A stretch of 5,671 bases of DNA, taken from NCBI GenBank assembly GCA_902797585.1, contig CADBTK010000196.1:1-5671 (forward strand), written 5' to 3'. The position numbers and the translations under genes are program-made. The notes beneath the pieces were generated by a model that was not told the DNA's origin, searched no databases, and saw only the letters and a program-made list of their open reading frames with translations. This DNA comes from Erysipelothrix rhusiopathiae. GTDB taxonomy: Bacteria > Bacillota_I > Bacilli_A > Erysipelotrichales > Erysipelotrichaceae. This document shows positions 1 to 4,955 of the stretch, piece after piece (position 1 is the first letter of the stretch; each line of letters begins with the position of its first letter).

Positions 1-116
1 ATAAGGATTGCCTAGTAATAGGTGGAAACTCAAATATCAAACTTCTTAAATGGAAGTAGTATACTTCCTAGAAGCCCCCACTTCAATTACTTTGTGATAA
101 GTGGAGGGTAGTTCAC
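1..116 (+). mobile_element. Right end of an IS200/IS605-family (TnpB-bearing) element, partial
   Basis: Two consecutive hairpins are visible. The first is a 7-bp stem (GGAAGTA 52-58 with TACTTCC 62-68, 3-nt loop). The second is a longer stem (75-83 with 99-107, one mismatch) that begins GAAGCCCCC and is followed by TAGTTCAC. This layout, a GAAGC-led C/G-rich hairpin ending in a TTCAA/TTCAC-like pentamer, is what I recognise from the right ends of IS605/IS1341-type elements, where the pentamer is the right cleavage site and no target duplication is made. The element would therefore end at 116. The transposase and/or TnpB genes would lie off the left edge. A short open frame at 3-56 could be a degraded TnpB C-terminus but is too short to call. 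The assignment rests on pattern memory and not on an alignment. Confidence 0.6.
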
Positions 117-136
117 AAGAAATAATTCCAATATTA
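1..136 (+). ncRNA. Probable omega RNA (reRNA) of TnpB, 3' part, with guide
   Basis: In IS605-type elements the right end is transcribed as the guide RNA of the TnpB nuclease. The scaffold ends at the terminal pentamer, and roughly the next 16-20 nt of flanking DNA act as the guide. Here the scaffold hairpins are at 52-68 and 75-107, the pentamer TTCAC is at 112-116, and the guide would be about 117-136. The 5' part of the RNA is outside the window. Known family behaviour supports the reading; transcription and activity are inferred. The TnpB gene cannot be seen, so the RNA could be an orphan. Confidence 0.45.
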
Positions 137-241
137 AGATCTTACGATGTTTATTTTCTATAACCCCTAGGCTAGCTGTTGCACAAGCTGCAATTACTAA
201 TGATTCAATCAATTTTGGTTGTTTTATTAATCGTATGAAAT
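117..241. other. Unassigned intergenic stretch after the IS end
   Basis: No start codon with a ribosome binding site, no tRNA-like fold and no repeat array is visible. A + strand frame stays open from 112 to 378, but it runs straight through two terminator hairpins, so it is not a gene. Its part around 160-240 reads like plausible protein and might be the remnant of a gene interrupted by the insertion, though I recognise no family. The stretch ends in the terminator at 242-273, so it is probably the 3' tail of a transcript coming from the IS side. Confidence 0.4.
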
Positions 242-273
242 GGCTGGATACGCTAAATATCCAGTCTTTTTTT
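242..273 (+). terminator. Rho-independent terminator 1
   Basis: The stem CTGGATA (244-250) pairs with TATCCAG (258-264). It is extended by G-T and G-C pairs to 242/266, has a 7-nt loop, and is followed by seven T (267-273). It would stop transcripts coming from the IS element or the unassigned stretch. Confidence 0.85.
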
Positions 274-320
274 ACTTTTCAAGAGAATAGATTTCTAAAC
301 GACAGTTCGCTTTACCTTAG

Positions 321-354
321 TAGTGGGATGCTAATAGAGCATCTCACTATTTTT
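321..354 (+). terminator. Rho-independent terminator 2
   Basis: A 12-bp stem (321-332 with 338-349, one G-T wobble) has a 5-nt AATAG loop and is followed by five T (350-354). It lies just upstream of the merR promoter and, with the terminator at 242-273, forms a tandem block against read-through. No gene lies between the two terminators. Confidence 0.85.
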
Positions 355-372
355 ATATACTTCCTTAATCCC

Positions 373-403
373 TTGACTTAAAGTAAACTTTAAGTGTTAT
401 CTT
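373..403 (+). promoter_or_regulatory. MerR-type promoter of the merR-dxs-like operon (19-bp spacer)
   Basis: The -35 box TTGACT (373-378) and -10 box TATCTT (398-403) are separated by 19 bp. This overlong spacing is characteristic of promoters activated by MerR-family proteins, which bind between the boxes and untwist the DNA. The operator palindrome fills the spacer. Transcription would start near 410, about 20 nt before the regulator's ATG, so the regulator probably controls its own operon. Confidence 0.85.
377..394. promoter_or_regulatory. AdhR-like operator palindrome
   Basis: CTTAAAGTAAACTTTAAG is a perfect inverted repeat (8-bp arms, 2-nt centre). It can also be written CTTAAAG-N4-CTTTAAG, which is, as I recall it, the published operator of the aldehyde-responsive regulator AdhR of Bacillus subtilis. 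Its placement between -35 and -10 is the canonical MerR arrangement. The likely ligand is the product of the gene starting at 430. Confidence 0.85.
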
Positions 404-418
404 ACTTGGGCATAGGAT

Positions 419-424
419 GGGAGG
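419..424 (+). promoter_or_regulatory. Ribosome binding site fixing the merR start
   Basis: GGGAGG lies 5 nt before ATG 430. This supports that ATG over an upstream in-frame GTG at 394, which would lie inside the operator and before the predicted transcription start. Confidence 0.8.
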
Positions 425-429
425 TTTGT

Positions 430-873
430 ATGTCATATACAATTTCAGAAGTGGCAAAGATGATGGGAGTCAATGCTTCTACACTTCGCTATTACGATAA
501 AGAAGATTTGTTACCCAATGTAAAACGTGTCAATGGGATACGTATCTTTGAAGATGAAGATTTTCAATGGTTACGTGTACTCAATTGTTTAAAAAATACA
601 GGTATGCCTATTCGTAAGATTAAACAATATGTACAATTGGCGCAATTAGGCGATTCCACATTGGAACAACGATATGAACTCATTAAAGAACAAAAACAAA
701 ACGTTCTAGAACAAATTGACCAATTAAATTATTACTTGCAAGAATTGGAATATAAAGATTGGTATTATCAAACCGCAATTTCATATGGTAGTGAAGCAGC
801 AGTAAAGTGTGAAAAACATCGTGCTTCGTTGGAACCGGATGAAATTCCAGCTGCAATGAAAGAGAAGGAGTAA
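430..873 (+). CDS. MerR-family regulator, AdhR/NmlR-type aldehyde or electrophile sensor
   Basis: This is a 147-residue DNA-binding transcriptional regulator. The N-terminal winged helix-turn-helix is typical of MerR (ISEVAKMMGV at 5-14, then STLRYYDKEDLLP at 17-29 and the wing with GIRIF at 36-40). A dimerisation coiled coil follows at about 76-110. Cys53, in the segment VLNCLKNTGM, falls where B. subtilis AdhR has its aldehyde-sensing Cys52 (IKCMRNAGL there). A second cysteine, Cys127, sits in the C-terminal tail. The many metal-binding cysteines of MerR/CueR-type sensors are absent, so a metal ligand is unlikely. Start ATG 430 was chosen for its ribosome binding site and its position after the promoter. 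The gene lies 2 bp from the next one, whose ribosome binding site lies inside its 3' end, so the two form an operon. The family and operator type are well supported; the inducer (methylglyoxal, formaldehyde, quinones or another electrophile) is inferred. Confidence 0.9.
   Translation: MSYTISEVAKMMGVNASTLRYYDKEDLLPNVKRVNGIRIFEDEDFQWLRVLNCLKNTGMPIRKIKQYVQLAQLGDSTLEQRYELIKEQKQNVLEQIDQLNYYLQELEYKDWYYQTAISYGSEAAVKCEKHRASLEPDEIPAAMKEKE
865..870 (+). promoter_or_regulatory. Ribosome binding site of dxs-like gene, inside merR
   Basis: AAGGAG forms the last codons of the regulator and lies 5 nt before the next ATG. Translation of the two proteins is therefore probably coupled. Confidence 0.85.
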
Positions 874-875
874 CT

Positions 876-2630
876 ATGTACGAATATTTAAAAAGAATTA
901 ATGGGCCAGAAGATGTAAAAGAATTTTCTAAAGAAGAGTTAGAATTATTGGCTAATGATATGCGAGAAGCCTTATTTAACCGTTTGACAAAAATTGGTGG
1001 ACACTTTGGACCTAACTTTGGGATGGTAGAAATGAGTATTGCCATGCATTATGTATTTAACTCGCCAAAAGATAAATTTGTCTTTGATGTATCGCACCAA
1101 AGTTATCCACACAAAATGTTAACGGGAAGAAAAGAAGGATATATTCTAGATGAACACTTCTCTGAAGATTCAGGATATACTAACCCAGAAGAAAGTGAAC
1201 ATGATTTCTTTAATGTAGGACACACTTCTACTTCCATTGCCTTAGCTAGTGGACTAGCAAAAGCACGCGATTTAAAAGAAGATAATGAAAATATTATTGC
1301 CATTATTGGAGATGGTTCATTATCTGGTGGAGAAGCACTAGAGGCTTTAAATATTGCTGGAGAAATGAATAGTAATTTTATTATTGTTGTTAATGACAAT
1401 GAAATTGCGATTGCAGAAAACCATGGAGGTTTATATAAAAATCTACAAGAATTAAGAGAGAGCAATGGACAATGTTCAAATAATATCTTTAAATCATTTG
1501 GTTTGGATTATATCTATGAAGAAAATGGAAATGATATTCAAACATTGATTTCTTTATTTGAAAAAGTAAAAGATATAGATCATCCAATTGTACTTCACAT
1601 TCATACACAAAAAGGGAAAGGATATGAAATTGCCGAGAAAGATATGGAATATTGGCACTGGACTATGCCTTTTGATCGTGAAACTGGTAAACCACATTTC
1701 AGTTTTGACGGTGGAGAGTCTTATCTAGATATGACTGTAGACTTCATTATGAAAAAGGCCAAAGAAGATAAAGATTTCTTTGTGCTTACCCCTGCCATGC
1801 CTGCTGCCATTGGTTTATCAAAAGAGAAACGAGATGAATTAGGGGACCAATATTTGGATGTAGGAATTGCCGAAGAAGCTAGTGTTGCTCTTGCCTCTGG
1901 TGCTGCTAAAAATGGTGCAACACCATTATTATTTACCAATATGACCTTTATCCAAAGAGCCTATGATCAAATCTCACAAGATTTATGTATTAATAATAAT
2001 CCTGTGACAATGATGATGAACTTTTCTTCCTTTGATGGATTAACCGATGTTACACACTTAGGAATCTTTGGACTAGCCGCTTTTACCAATATTCCAAATT
2101 TAATTGTATTAGCCCCAACTAGTGCAGAAGAATATTTGAACATGTTACATTGGTCAACAACGCAAAGAGAACATCCAGTTATGATTTTAATTCCAGGTAA
2201 TGAAGTAACACACCGTGAGGCTGATAAAGATTATTCCAATATCCATACATTTAAAATGGAACAAAAAGGAGAAAAAATAGCCATTGTTGCGCTTGGTGAC
2301 TTCTATCAAAAAGGCCAAGTTTTGGCTGAAGAAATTGAAAAAGAACTAGGGTATAAACCAACATTAATCAATCCTCGTTTTGCTTCTGGTATTGATAAAG
2401 ACATGTTAGATTCTTTAAAAGATAATCATAATGTTGTGATTACTTTAGAAGATGGAATTATTGAAGGAGGGTTTGGTCAAAAGGTTGCTACTTATTATGG
2501 GCCAAGTGAAATGAAAGTTTTAAACTATGGTTTAAATAAAGAATTCTATGATCGTTATAATCCGGATCAATTGTTGGAACAATGTTCTATGACGCCAAAT
2601 CAAATCATTCAAACATTAAAAGAAATGTAA
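876..2630 (+). CDS. Divergent Dxs-like thiamine-diphosphate carboligase/transketolase family protein
   Basis: The 584-residue cytoplasmic protein has the full domain order of 1-deoxy-D-xylulose-5-phosphate synthase. Visible in order are the GGHFGPNFG segment with His43; DVSHQSYPHK with His74; the ThDP/Mg motif GDGSLSGG (145-152) to VVNDNEIAI (171-179); the HIHTQKGKGY strand (241-250); TPAMPAA (305-311); GIAEE with the cofactor-activating Glu333; FIQRAYDQ with Arg361; DVTH with His394; and a C-terminal transketolase-like domain (about 465-584). It differs from genuine Dxs (about 620 residues in E. coli). The DRAG arginine is replaced (F383 by position), the RYPRGN motif is reduced to LIPGN with both arginines gone, the catalytic-loop Asp is shifted by one position (T390-D391), AEQH is AEEA, and the mobile loop after residue 190 is about 30 residues shorter. 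The substrate is probably not glyceraldehyde-3-phosphate. Database pipelines would likely call it dxs; I withhold the symbol. Its only operon partner is the aldehyde-type regulator. Confidence 0.85.
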   Translation: MYEYLKRINGPEDVKEFSKEELELLANDMREALFNRLTKIGGHFGPNFGMVEMSIAMHYVFNSPKDKFVFDVSHQSYPHKMLTGRKEGYILDEHFSEDSGYTNPEESEHDFFNVGHTSTSIALASGLAKARDLKEDNENIIAIIGDGSLSGGEALEALNIAGEMNSNFIIVVNDNEIAIAENHGGLYKNLQELRESNGQCSNNIFKSFGLDYIYEENGNDIQTLISLFEKVKDIDHPIVLHIHTQKGKGYEIAEKDMEYWHWTMPFDRETGKPHFSFDGGESYLDMTVDFIMKKAKEDKDFFVLTPAMPAAIGLSKEKRDELGDQYLDVGIAEEASVALASGAAKNGATPLLFTNMTFIQRAYDQISQDLCINNNPVTMMMNFSSFDGLTDVTHLGIFGLAAFTNIPNLIVLAPTSAEEYLNMLHWSTTQREHPVMILIPGNEVTHREADKDYSNIHTFKMEQKGEKIAIVALGDFYQKGQVLAEEIEKELGYKPTLINPRFASGIDKDMLDSLKDNHNVVITLEDGIIEGGFGQKVATYYGPSEMKVLNYGLNKEFYDRYNPDQLLEQCSMTPNQIIQTLKEM

Positions 2631-2637
2631 CATATAC

Positions 2638-2670
2638 AAACCACAAGAACAGATTATCTTGTGGTTTTTT
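2638..2670 (+). terminator. Rho-independent terminator of the merR-dxs-like operon
   Basis: The stem AAACCACAAGA (2638-2648) pairs with TCTTGTGGTTT (2657-2667), with an 8-nt loop and a T-run at 2665-2670. It begins 7 bp after the stop codon and closes the operon. Confidence 0.92.
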
Positions 2671-2695
2671 CTAAGAGAAATGAGCTATAGATATA

Positions 2696-2704
2696 TGATA
2701 TAAT
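2696..2704 (+). promoter_or_regulatory. Extended -10 promoter of the ycxB-like/patB/ybaK operon
   Basis: TGATATAAT matches the extended -10 consensus TGnTATAAT exactly. The -35 region about 17 bp upstream (near 2676-2681) shows no good TTGACA match, which extended -10 promoters tolerate. It follows the preceding terminator and lies just ahead of the ribosome binding site at 2719, so it is the natural promoter for the downstream genes. No operator-like palindrome was seen here. Confidence 0.7.
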
Positions 2705-2718
2705 TTCACTATATTTTT

Positions 2719-2724
2719 AAGGAG
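2719..2724 (+). promoter_or_regulatory. Ribosome binding site fixing the GTG start at 2733
   Basis: AAGGAG lies 8 nt before GTG 2733. An upstream in-frame GTG at 2724 overlaps the site itself and has no other ribosome binding site. Confidence 0.8.
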
Positions 2725-2732
2725 TGATTGAG

Positions 2733-3245
2733 GTGCAAAGTAAGAAATTTACTTGTGACTATCGAATGAATGAGTCATATTTTAAAGAAACGTTAGTTGG
2801 ACAAAGTGATGGACATCAATTGCGTTTAATTATTTTGGGATGTCTAAGTATTGGATTTGCGATTTTTGGTTATATCCATGGTCATGGATTATCAAGTACC
2901 ATTCTTTGGACATTGATTGGTATTTTCTTGATTGTGGGAGTCTTATTTTCTGATGCCAAACGCAAAGGATCTACGCAATTAGAACAATATAAAAAAGACA
3001 ATATTAATGTGAACTATCCTGTATCGATTCAAATCGATGATCGTATCACTTATAGCGAAAATGGAGAGAAAAAAGAATATCGTTTTCGTGATATTACCGG
3101 AGTACGTGATACCGATCGGTTTATTGTTATTTATTTTGGTGAAAAAAGGGAAGTGCGCGTTCCTGTATTAAAATCAGCATTAGTAGGTGGAAGCGTGAAG
3201 AACCTAAAAGAATGGATTCAACGCCAAATTTCTGTAAAAGCATAA
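2733..3245 (+). CDS. Two-helix membrane protein with YcxB-like C-terminal domain
   Basis: This is a 170-residue protein of unknown function. A short N-terminal segment (1-29) is followed by two hydrophobic helices (about 30-48 and 55-73) joined by a brief G/H-rich turn. A basic segment (DAKRKG, 74-79) then suggests a cytoplasmic tail. The tail (about 95-165) is beta-rich and ends in a basic amphipathic helix. The pattern of a helical hairpin plus a small domain with I.YSENGEKKEYRFRDI resembles YcxB-like proteins, small membrane proteins of Bacillota with a PH-like fold, so I place it there with moderate confidence. Start GTG 2733 was chosen on ribosome binding site spacing. It is first in its operon, 16 bp before the PLP enzyme. 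No catalytic motif is visible, and co-transcription does not reveal its role. Confidence 0.75.
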   Translation: MQSKKFTCDYRMNESYFKETLVGQSDGHQLRLIILGCLSIGFAIFGYIHGHGLSSTILWTLIGIFLIVGVLFSDAKRKGSTQLEQYKKDNINVNYPVSIQIDDRITYSENGEKKEYRFRDITGVRDTDRFIVIYFGEKREVRVPVLKSALVGGSVKNLKEWIQRQISVKA

Positions 3246-3250
3246 TGAAA

Positions 3251-3255
3251 GAGGA
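3251..3255 (+). promoter_or_regulatory. Ribosome binding site fixing the start at 3262
   Basis: GAGGA lies 6 nt before ATG 3262. The alternative ATG at 3256 directly abuts the site and would be too close. The family N-terminus (M-NFDE-I-R) also fits ATG 3262. Confidence 0.75.
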
Positions 3256-3261
3256 ATGATT

Positions 3262-4449
3262 ATGAAATTTAATTTTGATGAAGTAATCAATCGTAAAGAT
3301 ACCAATTCTTTAAAATGGGATTTACAACGTGTGAGTTATCCTATGTGGGTAGCGGATATGGACTTTGAAGTTGCTCCATGTATCCAAGATGCGATGGAAC
3401 GCATCGTCAATAAAAAAATCTATGGATATTCTTTGATGGATCAAGATTTTTATAAAAGTATTCAACGTTGGTGGTTAACTCGCCATGGAATTGGATTGGA
3501 TACATCGATGATGCAATTTGTATCTGGGGTGATGCCAGCTTTAAAAATCATTATTGAACGTTTTAGTGCCCCAGGAGAAAAAGTGATTATTCAAACACCG
3601 GTTTATCACTTGTTTACTCAAACCATTGAAGAGTGTGGACGTCAAGTATCTATTAATCAATTAATGTATCAAGACAATGAATATTTTATGGATTTCATTG
3701 ATTTAGAAAAACGAATGGCCGATCCATTAACAACCATTATGGTTCTTTGTAACCCACAAAATCCAACAGGAACTCTTTGGGATAAAGATTCTTTAGCCAG
3801 AATTGGAAAATTAGCTGATAAATATGGTGTATTGGTTGTTAGTGATGAGATTCATGCGGATTTAGTAGAACCAGGTTTTGCATATATTCCATATGCGCGT
3901 GTCAATGAAGTGTGTCGTAATAACTCTATTACATTAGTTTCTGCTTCTAAAGCATTTAATATAGCCGGGTTACAATCTGGTTGTACTATTACACCAAATA
4001 GTTCTATTAATAATCAATTAAAAACAGCTTTAAGAAAGACATATATTACTGATCCTAATATCTTTGCAGCTCAAGCTAGTATTGCTGCTTTTGAAGATGG
4101 CCAAGCTTGGTTGGATGCATGTAATGCCTATGTGGCAGAAAATAAGAAAGTAGTGGAAGAATTTTTAAAAGAATCCATTCCTGAATTAACTGTCACAAAG
4201 GGAAATGCGACGACTTTATTATGGATAGATTGTCGTAACTTTACAGAAAATACAGACGATATGTGTGATGTATTGATACGTAAAGAAGGATTGTTTGTAT
4301 CCAAAGGTTCTCAATTTGGACCAGGTGGACAAGGATTTATTCGTATGAATATTGCCTGTCCTCGTCAATTATTATTAGAAGCGCTATTGGCATTGCGTTC
4401 AGGTATTCATTCACGTAGTATGCGTAAAACATTGGAATCTAACAAATGA
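3262..4449 (+). CDS. patB: PatB/MalY-type PLP-dependent C-S beta-lyase (cystathionine beta-lyase)
   Basis: This is a 395-residue fold-type I aminotransferase-like enzyme, close to the usual length of B. subtilis PatB and E. coli MalY (about 390). These enzymes cleave the C-S bond of cystathionine, cysteine or related thioethers to a thiol, pyruvate and ammonia. Family marks in order are the NFDEVINRKDTNSLKWD opening (4-20), PMWVADMDF (27-35), YGYS (54-57), the cofactor-contacting NPQNPTG (164-170), SDEIHADL with Asp195 (194-201), SASKAFNIAGLQ with the Schiff-base Lys230 (227-238), and the carboxylate-binding Arg361 in RMNIACPR. No signal peptide is present, so it is cytoplasmic. It overlaps the deacylase gene by 4 bp (ATGA), indicating tight coupling. 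Class and activity type are confident. The physiological substrate is not, and the symbol is given by similarity to the MalY/PatB subgroup. Confidence 0.9.
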   Translation: MKFNFDEVINRKDTNSLKWDLQRVSYPMWVADMDFEVAPCIQDAMERIVNKKIYGYSLMDQDFYKSIQRWWLTRHGIGLDTSMMQFVSGVMPALKIIIERFSAPGEKVIIQTPVYHLFTQTIEECGRQVSINQLMYQDNEYFMDFIDLEKRMADPLTTIMVLCNPQNPTGTLWDKDSLARIGKLADKYGVLVVSDEIHADLVEPGFAYIPYARVNEVCRNNSITLVSASKAFNIAGLQSGCTITPNSSINNQLKTALRKTYITDPNIFAAQASIAAFEDGQAWLDACNAYVAENKKVVEEFLKESIPELTVTKGNATTLLWIDCRNFTENTDDMCDVLIRKEGLFVSKGSQFGPGGQGFIRMNIACPRQLLLEALLALRSGIHSRSMRKTLESNK

Positions 4450-4925
4450 AACAAAAGAAAACCAATGCCATGCGTCAATTAGATGCCAAAAAAGTAAACT
4501 ATACACCCCATTGGTATGCTCATGATAAAAATGAGTCGGTAGATGGGGTACATGTTGCATCTAAATTAAATCAACCTTTTGATCGTGTATATAAAACTTT
4601 GGTGACACATCAGAATAAAAAAGCATATTATGTCTTTATGATTCCAGTGAACCAAGAATTAAATTTAAAAAAGTGTGCACGAGCTGCCGGAGTCAAGTCA
4701 CTAGAAATGTTGGCACTAAAAGACTTATTACCAACAACTGGTTATATTCGTGGAGGTTGTTCACCTATAGGTATGAAAAAAGAATTTCCTGTTTTTATTC
4801 AAGAACAAGCTAGCCAATATGAAACTATTTATTTTAGTGGAGGTCAAATAGGAACACAAATAGAAATGGATCCAAAAGATTGTGTTAAACATCTTCACTT
4901 TCAAATGGCAGATCTGATTATGTAG
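4446..4925 (+). CDS. ybaK: Cys-tRNA(Pro)/aminoacyl-tRNA deacylase, YbaK/EbsC family
   Basis: This 159-residue single-domain protein has the typical YbaK/EbsC length. The family hydrolyses Cys-tRNA(Pro) mischarged by prolyl-tRNA synthetase, acting in trans as a proofreading factor. Marks visible are the KTNAMRQLD opening (5-13), FDRVYKTLV with the invariant catalytic Lys50, the long hydrophobic strand YYVFMIPV (61-68), the helix around KKCARAAG, the loop GYIRGGCSPIGMKK (99-112), and a FSGGQIGTQIEM strand near the C-terminus. The ATG overlaps the stop of the upstream C-S lyase gene (ATGA), and only a weak GGA precedes it, so it probably relies on translational coupling. Its last six codons and stop lie inside a terminator hairpin. 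The exact tRNA specificity within the family cannot be read from sequence. Confidence 0.9.
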   Translation: MKQKKTNAMRQLDAKKVNYTPHWYAHDKNESVDGVHVASKLNQPFDRVYKTLVTHQNKKAYYVFMIPVNQELNLKKCARAAGVKSLEMLALKDLLPTTGYIRGGCSPIGMKKEFPVFIQEQASQYETIYFSGGQIGTQIEMDPKDCVKHLHFQMADLIM

Positions 4926-4939
4926 ATTCTGCCTTTTTT
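4907..4939 (+). terminator. Terminator hairpin overlapping the end of ybaK
   Basis: GGCAGA (4907-4912) pairs with TCTGCC (4928-4933). The stem continues as TCT (4913-4915) with AGA (4924-4926) around a one-base bulge, and six T follow (4934-4939). The ybaK stop codon is within the 3' arm, so ribosomes finishing the gene would occlude the stem. Confidence 0.75.
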
Positions 4940-4955
4940 AGAAAGAAGGAATATT

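Noticed and set aside
1..56. Short open frame ending at a TAG (57-59) that could be the C-terminus of TnpB.
   Set aside because: At 18 codons it carries no diagnostic TnpB motif, and the region is better explained as omega RNA scaffold, so it is not called as a CDS.
71..116. The C-rich/G-rich hairpin considered as an ordinary terminator or as the 3' stem of 6S RNA.
   Set aside because: There is no T-run after it, and the GAAGCCCCC start with a TTCAC end fits an IS605 right end better. A 6S RNA would also need a large central bubble, which cannot be confirmed in the partial upstream sequence.
112..378. A + strand frame open for 89 codons, with protein-like stretches around 160-240.
   Set aside because: It crosses both terminator hairpins and their T-runs, has no start with a ribosome binding site, and matches no family I recognise. 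At most its first half is a gene remnant.
394..429. An upstream in-frame GTG at 394 that would add 12 residues to the MerR regulator.
   Set aside because: It lies within the operator palindrome and ahead of the predicted transcription start, and has no ribosome binding site. ATG 430 has GGGAGG 5 nt upstream and gives the normal MerR N-terminus.
683..1045. Antisense open frame of 120 codons across the merR/dxs-like junction.
   Set aside because: It is the complement of two well-supported genes, has no ribosome binding site, and its translation shows no recognisable domain.
1103..1465. Antisense open frame of 120 codons inside the dxs-like gene.
   Set aside because: It is a shadow of a strongly conserved ThDP-domain region, and its serine/leucine-rich translation is typical of a reverse-complement artefact.
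1721..1939. Antisense open frame of 72 codons inside the dxs-like gene.
   Set aside because: It is a shadow of the second Dxs domain with no independent start signal.
4894..4924. A possible promoter (TTCACT, then TATGTA 19 bp later) for the glycosidase gene inside ybaK.
   Set aside because: Both boxes match consensus poorly, and the -10 candidate falls within the terminator stem-loop. This is not enough support to annotate it.
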